Of a DNA stretch of 62,264 nucleotides, positions 8,030 through 15,123 are shown piece after piece. The number at the start of each line of letters is the position of its first letter. Position 1 is the first letter of the stretch. The translations under genes were made by a program, and so were the position numbers. Under the pieces are notes generated by a model, which searched no databases, was not told the DNA's origin, and worked only from the letters and a program-made list of their open reading frames with translations. Origin of the DNA: an uncultured Eubacteriales bacterium (lineage in GTDB: Bacteria > Bacillota > Clostridia > Oscillospirales > Oscillospiraceae); contig URXW01000006.1 of assembly GCA_900551995.1 (NCBI GenBank), positions 1-62,264 of the forward strand, read 5' to 3'.

Positions 8030-8842
8030 TCAGTACCTCTCAATGTCCACGTGCTGCACTGCGTCCTCCAGAGGGCGGCGCAGGAACTGCCCCGCCAGCA
8101 CGCCGAAGTCCTCCGGCCGGTCGCTGGCGTAGAGCGTCAGCTCGCCATGCGCCCGCTGGGACAGCAGACCGCGCCCGTCCAGCTCGCGGCGCAGAGCCTG
8201 CGCCGCCGCCGCGCCGGAGTCCACCAGCGTGACGCCGCTGCCCATGATGTTTGCGATGATCTCCGATAGCAGCGGATAGTGGGTGCAGCCCAGAATAAGC
8301 GTGTCGATCCCGGTGGCGCGAAGGGGCGCGAGGTATTCTGCCGCAACGGTTTCGATGACCGTATCACCGGGGCGGAACCGCCCGTTTTCCACCAGCGGCA
8401 CGAACAGGGGGCACGCCTTGGCGTACACCTGAATGTCGCCGTCCAGCGCGGACAGGCACCGCTCGTAGGCACCGGAGCGGACGGAGGCGGCGGTGGCGAT
8501 AAGCCCCACCTTTTTGTTCCGCGTGACCTGCGCCGCCGCGGCGCAGGCGGGCTCCACCACGCCCAGAATGGGGATGTCGCTCTCCGCCGCCAGAACCGGC
8601 AAAGCGTTGGTGGACACGGTGCCGCACGCCACCAGCAACGCCTTCACATCGAAGGTGCGGAGGAAACGGACATCCTGCCGCGCATAGCGGAGAAGTATCT
8701 CCGCAGAGCGTCCGCCGTAGGGGACACGGGACGTGTCTCCGAAGTATATAATGTTCTCAGAGGGGAGGATGCTGCGTATCTCCCGCACGGCGGTGAGCCC
8801 GCCGAGACCGGAGTCGAACACCCCGATGGGTCGCTGATCCAT
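8030..8842 (-). CDS. murI: Glutamate racemase
   Basis: MurI converts L-glutamate to D-glutamate for peptidoglycan. The 270-residue protein shows IGVFDSGLGGLTAV, the catalytic cysteine region ACGTVST (Cys73) and the second catalytic cysteine in LGCTHYPLL. The ATG at 8842 follows GGGAGG. It is the first gene of the murI-ywiB-argS operon. Confidence 0.95.
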   Translation of the reverse strand: MDQRPIGVFDSGLGGLTAVREIRSILPSENIIYFGDTSRVPYGGRSAEILLRYARQDVRFLRTFDVKALLVACGTVSTNALPVLAAESDIPILGVVEPACAAAAQVTRNKKVGLIATAASVRSGAYERCLSALDGDIQVYAKACPLFVPLVENGRFRPGDTVIETVAAEYLAPLRATGIDTLILGCTHYPLLSEIIANIMGSGVTLVDSGAAAAQALRRELDGRGLLSQRAHGELTLYASDRPEDFGVLAGQFLRRPLEDAVQHVDIERY

Positions 8843-8944
8843 GAGAATTTGCCTCCCTGACTTTCGCAAAGTCCAATAGAAATCATACCTGCACAAAGGG
8901 TTGATGTTCAAGGTGTACACAGGATACGCCAGTGTAACTAATAC

Positions 8945-8973
8945 ATTGTACTATGTTTCACGCGTTGATACAA
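8945..8973 (-). promoter_or_regulatory. Sigma-A promoter of the murI operon
   Basis: Minus strand: -35 TTGTAT (8968-8973), 17 bp, -10 TACAAT (8945-8950). It gives a leader of about 95 nt before the murI start codon. Confidence 0.6.
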
Positions 8974-9007
8974 GCTAAAAATTGGCGCGTCTGCTCATTT
9001 TTTTCTG

Positions 9008-9036
9008 TGGCAATCGTGAGCGGAACGTGCTATAAT
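9008..9036 (+). promoter_or_regulatory. Promoter of the hypothetical gene at 9072
   Basis: A perfect -10 TATAAT (9031-9036) with a weak -35 TGGCAA (9008-9013) at 17 bp. Confidence 0.5.
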
Positions 9037-9071
9037 CGTGGAAATGAAGTTTTCGGCACGACGGAGGTGGC

Positions 9072-9488
9072 ATGATGGAACTGAAAATGACGGAGAAGCA
9101 GTTCCGGCGTCTGCTGGATCTGGTATACATCGGCAACTGGGTGCTGAACTCCACCCGGGGCGACGACCGCATCAAGGAATATGATCAGGTGGAGAGTCTG
9201 GTGTTCGCCCACTGTCTCGACCACGGCATGGCTCCGCTGACGGAGCTGTACCAGGGGGAGCTGATCCCCTCCCGCGCCTTCGCCGACGGCGGCATACACG
9301 AGGCGATCATGGCGTATGAGGACACCACGTTTTTCGAGATCTTGGCGCAGGAGCTGGCGTTGCGGGACATGGACGATCCCCCCATCACGCCGGAGAACTA
9401 CGACGAGATCATGGCGCGGATGGAGACGTATCTGGGCGAATTTGAACAGCACGGCACGGACAACATCACCGTGGAGATGGAGGAATAA
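9072..9488 (+). CDS. Conserved-looking hypothetical protein, acidic, 138 aa
   Basis: I do not recognise a family. The 138-residue protein is soluble, helix-rich and acidic, with no cysteine pair, signal peptide or membrane segment. Notable segments are FRRLLDLVYIGNWVLNS near the start and a C-terminus rich in Glu and Asp. Two adjacent ATG codons (9072, 9075) follow GGAGGTGG. It has its own promoter and terminator, so it is a single-gene unit. Codon use resembles the neighbouring core genes, arguing that it is native and expressed. Confidence 0.75.
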   Translation: MMELKMTEKQFRRLLDLVYIGNWVLNSTRGDDRIKEYDQVESLVFAHCLDHGMAPLTELYQGELIPSRAFADGGIHEAIMAYEDTTFFEILAQELALRDMDDPPITPENYDEIMARMETYLGEFEQHGTDNITVEMEE

Positions 9489-9517
9489 AAAATGACCGGC
9501 TCTGCCGGTCATTTTTG
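9487..9517. terminator. Bidirectional terminator
   Basis: Stem AAAAATGACCGGC / GCCGGTCATTTTT with a 3-nt loop, between the 9072 gene and the convergent restriction-modification island. Confidence 0.9.
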
Positions 9518-9526
9518 CGTAAACAT

Positions 9527-9766
9527 TCAAAACTCGCTGCATTTTTTGCCATCTGCATAGGGACCATTCTCGTGACCGCGACAGCGTGTACACCAGCTTT
9601 GAACCCCTTCGGGATTGTTGGGGGTTACTCTCTTTTCGGTGAAGCCAAACGAACTACGAGGATAGAATATATGTTCCGTACTGTGTTGGGAACAGTGGGG
9701 ACAGGATTTATACCCGCCATGTTCTTGAGCTTCATCCAAGGGCAACCCACAGTGTGCACAGTTCAT
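9527..9766 (-). CDS. Small zinc-ribbon protein of the restriction-modification island
   Basis: This 79-residue protein has three CxxC-type pairs: CAHC at residue 3, CPHC near 22 and CTRC near 59, so it probably binds one or two zinc ions. It follows the endonuclease gene by 33 nt on the same strand and has a good AAGGAG site. Function is unknown; a DNA-binding accessory or HNH-like role is possible, but I see no complete nuclease motif. It shares the low GC of the two genes upstream, indicating joint acquisition. Confidence 0.7.
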   Translation of the reverse strand: MNCAHCGLPLDEAQEHGGYKSCPHCSQHSTEHIFYPRSSFGFTEKRVTPNNPEGVQSWCTRCRGHENGPYADGKKCSEF

Positions 9767-9799
9767 GTAAAAGCTCCTTTCTCCAAAAGATATGTTTTT

Positions 9800-11095
9800 T
9801 CAACACTCCACGATTCCCAGCATCCAGTTAATCCATCCGCTTATCGTGGAAGCACGCCGCGCATACGTATTTGTGCTCTCGACCTTGTACAGATCGGACT
9901 CTTGCATGATTTTTACAATTTCCTCTGTCTCTGGAACAGCACCTTTTTCCATACAGCGTTCAAAAGTCAGCTTAAAGGGGCGATGCTGCAAGATTGCCTT
10001 ACAGAAGGCAAGCTGTCGCTTTTTGAAGGGCAGACACATAATGCGATTGCCCCACTCACTTAGTGCATATATGGGTTTGCGCCCTTCCTCATAATGTTTT
10101 TCCACCACACCTAAATATCGTGCGGCATCGGTATAATAGTTGGTCTGCCTTATATCAAAAGCGTACTTTTCGGTAACCTGTTCGCGGCTTAACGGCTGTG
10201 AACTAAGCAGTTCACAAAGGTTGATCACTCGTTCAAAACGATTTGCTTGGGGGAAGGAGATTCTTGGTTCACGGACGATCTGGGTATGAGAAGCAACGCT
10301 CTGCAAATCGGAAAGCTCAATCATGGTATCTTCAATGGAATAGTTTTTTTGTTTTACGAGGACAAGCGAGTCGTACGAGGAGGGATCTTGAAATGCATAC
10401 TCATACAAACTGAAAACGCCATTGGAATAGACAAGAAAAATGGGGCGCACTTTCTTCGTTACGCGGGAGTGCCATACTCGATAGGGATAGTACAGTTGTC
10501 GAACAAGAAAATCATCTGATAAATCCCGTTTGGCTTCAAGGAGAGAAAGGCTATGCACCCCTTCAAGAGCGGCATCTATCTCAATTTGAGAATTATTTAC
10601 ATGAACATTCGATACCCCTTTGGTGCGGGTGTTGTAAATGGTGAAGTCAAACTGACCGCTTCCCATGCGACCGGCGACTGTGGGGAAAAGTAGATCCTCG
10701 TTCAAAAAATCTGAAAGAATCCCAGAGGCGAGTGCACAATTTATAGCAATGGTTTCACTGGAAATGTTGTTGGGATCGAGACTTTGCAAATTTTTGGGGA
10801 GGGAGACTTTTGCGACGGATCCATCCAATACATCAAACGGCTGATAGGCACTAAAATGTGAGATGACATAGTCCCCACGGGAGATGGGGAGAATAGTAAG
10901 ATTATTTTCGGCAAAAATCCGAGGCAAATTGATGCTGTGATCAAATTTTGCCATTAACCGAGGTTCTCTGTATTTCTTGATCTGAGATGCAGAGATAATA
11001 TACTCTCCGGCGGCGTTAATGCGTGACAAAATCTCGTATTCCTTAAACAGTGATTCCCATGCGAGGTCATTTTGGCTCATCATTGTGTTACTCAT
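9800..11095 (-). CDS. Predicted type II restriction endonuclease, PD-(D/E)XK type
   Basis: A 431-residue protein probably cutting unmethylated DNA. The likely catalytic core is D174 in QIEIDAALEG followed by E187-A-K189 in LLEAKRDL, matching D-x(n)-E-x-K. The C-terminal third (about 290-431) looks like winged-helix domains, as in several type II enzymes. It overlaps the upstream Dam-type methylase by 8 nt, the usual linkage of a modification-restriction pair. Base composition is much more AT-rich than the flanks. The recognition site is not proved; GATC is a reasonable guess from the partner. Confidence 0.75.
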   Translation of the reverse strand: MSNTMMSQNDLAWESLFKEYEILSRINAAGEYIISASQIKKYREPRLMAKFDHSINLPRIFAENNLTILPISRGDYVISHFSAYQPFDVLDGSVAKVSLPKNLQSLDPNNISSETIAINCALASGILSDFLNEDLLFPTVAGRMGSGQFDFTIYNTRTKGVSNVHVNNSQIEIDAALEGVHSLSLLEAKRDLSDDFLVRQLYYPYRVWHSRVTKKVRPIFLVYSNGVFSLYEYAFQDPSSYDSLVLVKQKNYSIEDTMIELSDLQSVASHTQIVREPRISFPQANRFERVINLCELLSSQPLSREQVTEKYAFDIRQTNYYTDAARYLGVVEKHYEEGRKPIYALSEWGNRIMCLPFKKRQLAFCKAILQHRPFKLTFERCMEKGAVPETEEIVKIMQESDLYKVESTNTYARRASTISGWINWMLGIVEC

Positions 11096-11924
11096 AATTC
11101 CTTATAATCACCTCGTCTACTTCACCACGTTTGGCTGCATCCGAATTGATTGCTCGTTTTGCCCTTACAGTTACGATGTTGTATTCCTTGTACTGCTCCT
11201 TTATGAAGCTGGTTGCTGAATTGGAAAGCATGAACTTAATTCCACGATGGTCAAGATCATCGCAGCACTTCCGCAAACGAATTTGAGCCGTTCGATCAAA
11301 ACCACCTCTTGAATAGCCCGTAAAACTTGCCGTGCTGGAAACGGGGTCATAGGGAGGATCCAGATAGACGAAAGTACCTTTGGAGATGGTGGCAAGAACC
11401 TCGGCATAATCCGTACAGCTGAATGTCAACTGCGCGTTCTGAAAATAATTGCTGACGGCTTTCAGCGTTGGTGCATTCACAATATTGGGGTTTTTGTAAT
11501 GCCCAAATGGAGTGTTAAACTCTCCTGCGTTATTTACCCGGAAGAGACCGTTATAGCAGGTTTTATTTAAGTAAATTAGGCGAGCGGCTTTCTGCACATC
11601 GGTCAACCGGTTATACCAGTCTTTATCTCTGTCCCAATCCCGAACGCTGTAAAAATGCTCTGCTTCATTTGGGTGTTTGCCTAACTCTTCAATGAGTTCA
11701 TCAACACTGTCGCGGATAACCCGATACATAGCGATAAGGTCAGAGTTAATATCATTGATCTGTGCAGTGGAGGGCTGCAGCTTAAATAAAACTGCACCGC
11801 CGCCAAAGAACGGTTCGCAGTAAGAGGTTATGCGTTTGGGGAAAAGCGGCATCATGTCGCCAAGGAGTTGCCGCTTCCCACCGACCCACTTCACGACCGG
11901 CATAACAAGTTGATTTTTCCTCAT
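11088..11924 (-). CDS. Dam-family DNA adenine-N6 methyltransferase
   Basis: This 278-residue enzyme has the alpha-class order: an N-terminal KWVGGKRQL target-side motif, the SAM-binding FFGGGAV (39-45), and the catalytic DPPY (189-192). LNKTCYNGLFRVN is typical of Dam/DpnM enzymes that usually methylate GATC. The start at 11924 is preferred because AAGGAG lies upstream within the predicted transcript. It comes first in the operon, so methylation can precede restriction. The gene is AT-rich, unlike neighbouring thyA and murI. Confidence 0.88.
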   Translation of the reverse strand: MRKNQLVMPVVKWVGGKRQLLGDMMPLFPKRITSYCEPFFGGGAVLFKLQPSTAQINDINSDLIAMYRVIRDSVDELIEELGKHPNEAEHFYSVRDWDRDKDWYNRLTDVQKAARLIYLNKTCYNGLFRVNNAGEFNTPFGHYKNPNIVNAPTLKAVSNYFQNAQLTFSCTDYAEVLATISKGTFVYLDPPYDPVSSTASFTGYSRGGFDRTAQIRLRKCCDDLDHRGIKFMLSNSATSFIKEQYKEYNIVTVRAKRAINSDAAKRGEVDEVIIRNYE

Positions 11925-11959
11925 CGATTTTGCTCCTTTTAAACCAGTCTTACCCGTAT

Positions 11960-11988
11960 ATTCTACCATAAGAATTTGCTGACGGCAA
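11960..11988 (-). promoter_or_regulatory. Promoter of the restriction-modification operon
   Basis: Minus strand: -35 TTGCCG (11983-11988), 17 bp, -10 TAGAAT (11960-11965), 36 nt before the methylase start codon. Confidence 0.55.
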
Positions 11989-12060
11989 CAGGAAAAACGG
12001 TTACTGTCGCGTACTTTTCCGCCTATTTACTTACGCGTTCTTCTGCGGCGGCGGGGGGTG

Positions 12061-12540
12061 TCAGTCTGCGGGGGTGTATTCCTCGTAGCGGAAGGTGAGC
12101 CCGTTCTCCTCCATGGGGGCGGAGCGGGTGGCGAGGTGCCAGCGGGGGTCGTCCTCCAGCGGGGGGAAAAAGGCGTCGGCACCGCCGTCGGCGGCGATGC
12201 GGGTGACAAAGACACGCCGGCACAGGGGCAGCAGCTGGCGGTAGACGCTCTCGCCGCCGATGACCCACGCGTCCTCGCCGGCGGCGCGGACGGCGTCCTC
12301 CACGGAGTGCACCACCTGCGCGTTTTCGGCGGTGAAGGCGCGCTCGGAGGTCAGGACGAGGTTGCGGCGGCCGGGAAGCCCCCTGCCGCCGGGGAGGGAT
12401 TGGAGCGTTTTCCGCCCCATGAGGACGGTGTGACCGGAGGTGAGGGCCTTGAAGTGCTTCAGGTCGGCGGGCAGGTGGAACAGCAGCCGGTTATCCCTGC
12501 CGATGCCCCACCGCTCGTCCACGGCAACGATGGCGTACAT
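12061..12540 (-). CDS. folA: Dihydrofolate reductase
   Basis: FolA reduces dihydrofolate to tetrahydrofolate with NADPH, regenerating what thymidylate synthase consumes. The 159-residue protein has AIVAVDERWGIGRDNRLLFHLPADLKHFK, VLMGRKTLQSLPG, and the NADPH-binding VIGGESVYRQLLP. It lies 13 nt downstream of thyA on the same strand, a standard pairing. Confidence 0.93.
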   Translation of the reverse strand: MYAIVAVDERWGIGRDNRLLFHLPADLKHFKALTSGHTVLMGRKTLQSLPGGRGLPGRRNLVLTSERAFTAENAQVVHSVEDAVRAAGEDAWVIGGESVYRQLLPLCRRVFVTRIAADGGADAFFPPLEDDPRWHLATRSAPMEENGLTFRYEEYTPAD

Positions 12541-12553
12541 ACGGCTCCCTCCC

Positions 12554-13384
12554 TCAGATCGCCACGGGGATCTTGTCCTCGAAGGGCTGGGGATCGTAGC
12601 CCTCCAGCGAGAAGCTGTCCCGCGTGAACCGGTAGAAATCGGTAACGGACTTGTCCATCACGAAGCGGGGAGCGGGACGCTCCTCCTGCTCCAGCAGCCT
12701 TTCGATGATGGGCACGTGGCGGTCGTAGATATGGGCGTCGGCGATAACATGGACAAGCTCGCCCGCTTGCAGCCCGGACACCTGCGCCATCATGTGCACC
12801 AGCACGCTGTACTGCACCACGTTCCAGTTGTTTGCCGCCAGCATATCCTGACTGCGCTGGTTCAAAATGGCGTTGAGGGTGTTGCCGGAGACGTTGAAGG
12901 TCATGGAGTAGGCGCAGGGGTAGAGAGCCATCTCGTGAAGGTCGGCGAAGTTATAGATATTCGTCAGAATACGGCGGCTGGCGGGGTTGTGCTTCAGGTC
13001 GTACAGCACCCGATCCACCTGATCCATCTCACCCTCCGGGTACTGGTGCTTCACGGAGAGCTGGTAGCCATACGCCTTGCCGATGGAGCCGCTTTCGTCC
13101 GCCCAGCTGTCCCAGATGTGACCCCGCAGGTCGTGGATGTTGTTGGACTTCTGCTGCCAGATCCACAGCAGCTCGTCGATGCACGTCTTGAAAAACGTGC
13201 GGCGGACGGTGAGGATGGGGAACTCCTCCTGCAAATTATAGCGGTTGACGATGCCGAATTTCTTTACCGTGTGGGCGGGGGTGCCGTCGTCCCAGTGGGG
13301 ACGGACGTTCTGCTCCGTGTCCCAGACGCCGTGGGTCAGGATCTCCCGGCAATTCTCCTTGAAAATACGGTCTGCGTAGCTCAT
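12554..13384 (-). CDS. thyA: Thymidylate synthase (ThyA type)
   Basis: ThyA methylates dUMP to dTMP using methylene-tetrahydrofolate. The 276-residue protein keeps the catalytic cysteine in MALYPCAYSMTF, the RRILTNIYN stretch, QRSQDMLAANNWNVVQY and HIYDRHV. The residue after the catalytic cysteine is Ala where E. coli has His147, and GxPFN is replaced by ANNWN. I believe this divergent form also occurs in related clostridia. The ATG at 13384 follows GGAGGG. It forms an operon with folA. Confidence 0.92.
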   Translation of the reverse strand: MSYADRIFKENCREILTHGVWDTEQNVRPHWDDGTPAHTVKKFGIVNRYNLQEEFPILTVRRTFFKTCIDELLWIWQQKSNNIHDLRGHIWDSWADESGSIGKAYGYQLSVKHQYPEGEMDQVDRVLYDLKHNPASRRILTNIYNFADLHEMALYPCAYSMTFNVSGNTLNAILNQRSQDMLAANNWNVVQYSVLVHMMAQVSGLQAGELVHVIADAHIYDRHVPIIERLLEQEERPAPRFVMDKSVTDFYRFTRDSFSLEGYDPQPFEDKIPVAI

Positions 13385-13412
13385 GGTCGCGCCCTCCTGT
13401 GTGATTTTCTTT

Positions 13413-13441
13413 ATTGTAGCACAGGCGGGGAGGGGGGTCAA
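13413..13441 (-). promoter_or_regulatory. Sigma-A promoter of thyA-folA
   Basis: Minus strand: -35 TTGACC (13436-13441), 17 bp, -10 TACAAT (13413-13418). Confidence 0.6.
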
Positions 13442-13470
13442 TGAAGAATGATAAGCACTGGGGAGTTTAG

Positions 13471-13515
13471 GGGACGGATTGCCGCGTCATTGTGAGCACT
13501 GGCTCGGAATGACAG
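13471..13515. repeat. Interspersed repeat, copy A
   Basis: The last 18 nt (ACTGGCTCGGAATGACAG) are identical to the reverse complement of 58047-58064, and the rest of the unit, including a CGGATT block, matches in patches. It is the only notable content of the 13385-13644 intergenic region besides two promoters. Confidence 0.55.
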
Positions 13516-13585
13516 GACAAAACCGTTTCCCCGGCAGGCAGCGGCAGCATTACCCTTGGAGATAGGAGCCATTAAGAATTAGGGG

Positions 13586-13613
13586 TTGAAAGTTTCAAAT
13601 TCCTTAGTATAAT
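13586..13613 (+). promoter_or_regulatory. Sigma-A promoter of the FAD-dependent protein gene
   Basis: -35 TTGAAA (13586-13591), 16 bp, -10 TATAAT (13608-13613). Confidence 0.6.
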
Positions 13614-13644
13614 ATTTCATGGATAAATATGAGGAGGTATCTCC

Positions 13645-15018
13645 ATGACTTATGATGTAATGATCATCGGCGCAGGCCCCGGCGGGATCTTCTCCGCCTA
13701 TGAACTGATGAAGCGGAAGCCGGAGTGGAAGGTGGCGGTGCTGGAGGCGGGCAACCCGCTGGAAAAGCGGCACTGTCCCATTGACGGCGACAAGATCAAG
13801 TCCTGCATCCACTGCAAGACCTGCGCCATTATGAACGGCTTCGGCGGCGCGGGCGCGTTCTCCGACGGCAAATACAACCTGACCAACGAGTTCGGCGGCA
13901 CGCTGTACGAGTACATCGGCAAGCAGAAGGCCATGGAGCTGATGCGCTACGTGGATGACATCAACGTGGCCTGCGGCGGCGCGGGCACCAAGCTGTACTC
14001 CACGGCGGACAGCGGTTTCAAGCGGCTGTGCCTGCAAAATAACCTCCACCTGCTGGACGCCTCCGTGCGCCATCTGGGCACGGACATCAACTACAAGGTG
14101 CTGGAAAATCTGTACGCCCAGCTGAAGGAGCACGTGGAGTTCCACTTCCTGACGCCGGTGAAGGCGTTGAATGTGACCGGGGACGACACCTACGAGGCGG
14201 AGACGGACAAGGGCACCTTCGTGGGGCGCAAGTGCATCATCTCCGTGGGGCGCAGCGGCAGCAAGTGGATGGAGTCCGTGTGCGACGCGCTGGACATCCC
14301 CACCAAGTCCAACCGGGTGGACATCGGCGTGCGGGTGGAGCTGCCCGCCGAGGTGTTCGCCCCCATCACCGACGAGCTGTACGAGAGCAAGATCGTCTAT
14401 AAGACGGAGAAATATCAGGACAAGGTGCGGACGTTCTGCATGAACCCCCGGGGCGCGGTGGTGAACGAGAACACCAACGGCATCGTCACCGTCAACGGCC
14501 ATAGCTATGAGGACCCTGCGCTGCACACGGAGAACACCAACTTCGCCCTGCTGGTGTCCAAGCACTTTACCGAGCCGTTCCGGGACAGCAACGGCTACGG
14601 CGAGAGCATCGCACGGCTCAGCAATATGCTGGGCGGCGGCGTGATGGTGCAGCGGTTCGGCGACCTGATCCGCGGACAGCGAAGCACCCCCAAGCGCATT
14701 GAAAAGGGCTTCATGTCTCCCACGCTGGCGGCGACCCCCGGCGATCTGAGTCTGGTGATGCCCAAGCGTATTCTGGACGGCATCATCGAGATGATCTACG
14801 CGCTGGATAAGATCGCCCCCGGCACCGCCAGCGACGACACGCTGCTCTACGGCGTGGAGGTGAAGTTCTACAACATGGAGGTGGCGTTGGACGAGAATCT
14901 GGAGACGCCCCACAAGGGACTGTTCGTCATCGGCGACGGCAGCGGCGTGACCCACTCCCTGTCCCACGCGTCTGCCAGCGGCGTGTACGTGGCGCGGTAT
15001 CTGGCGGAAAACGAGTAA
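13645..15018 (+). CDS. NAD(P)/FAD-dependent oxidoreductase (COG2509-like)
   Basis: This 457-residue flavoprotein begins with the dinucleotide-binding motif DVMIIGAGPGGIFSAYEL. It carries a CIHCKTC cysteine cluster near residue 53 followed by GFGGAGAFSDGKYNL, and ends with FVIGDGSGVTHSLSHASASG, the second FAD contact. These are hallmarks of COG2509 'uncharacterised FAD-dependent dehydrogenases'. The substrate is unknown. It is monocistronic, with its own promoter and terminator. Confidence 0.85.
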   Translation: MTYDVMIIGAGPGGIFSAYELMKRKPEWKVAVLEAGNPLEKRHCPIDGDKIKSCIHCKTCAIMNGFGGAGAFSDGKYNLTNEFGGTLYEYIGKQKAMELMRYVDDINVACGGAGTKLYSTADSGFKRLCLQNNLHLLDASVRHLGTDINYKVLENLYAQLKEHVEFHFLTPVKALNVTGDDTYEAETDKGTFVGRKCIISVGRSGSKWMESVCDALDIPTKSNRVDIGVRVELPAEVFAPITDELYESKIVYKTEKYQDKVRTFCMNPRGAVVNENTNGIVTVNGHSYEDPALHTENTNFALLVSKHFTEPFRDSNGYGESIARLSNMLGGGVMVQRFGDLIRGQRSTPKRIEKGFMSPTLAATPGDLSLVMPKRILDGIIEMIYALDKIAPGTASDDTLLYGVEVKFYNMEVALDENLETPHKGLFVIGDGSGVTHSLSHASASGVYVARYLAENE

Positions 15019-15026
15019 GAAGCACG

Positions 15027-15058
15027 AAACCGGGACGGCACTGCCGTCCCGGTTTTTC
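15027..15058 (+). terminator. Rho-independent terminator
   Basis: Stem AAACCGGGACGGCA / TGCCGTCCCGGTTT with T-run. Confidence 0.9.
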
Positions 15059-15060
15059 GT

Positions 15061-15089
15061 TTGTCTTTGCAGGGGGAGTATGGTACAAT
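15061..15089 (+). promoter_or_regulatory. Sigma-A promoter of recG
   Basis: -35 TTGTCT (15061-15066), 17 bp, -10 TACAAT (15084-15089), 34 nt before the ATG. Confidence 0.6.
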
Positions 15090-15123
15090 ACGGGGAGAGC
15101 TTACGGCAGAGGAGGGAGAACGG

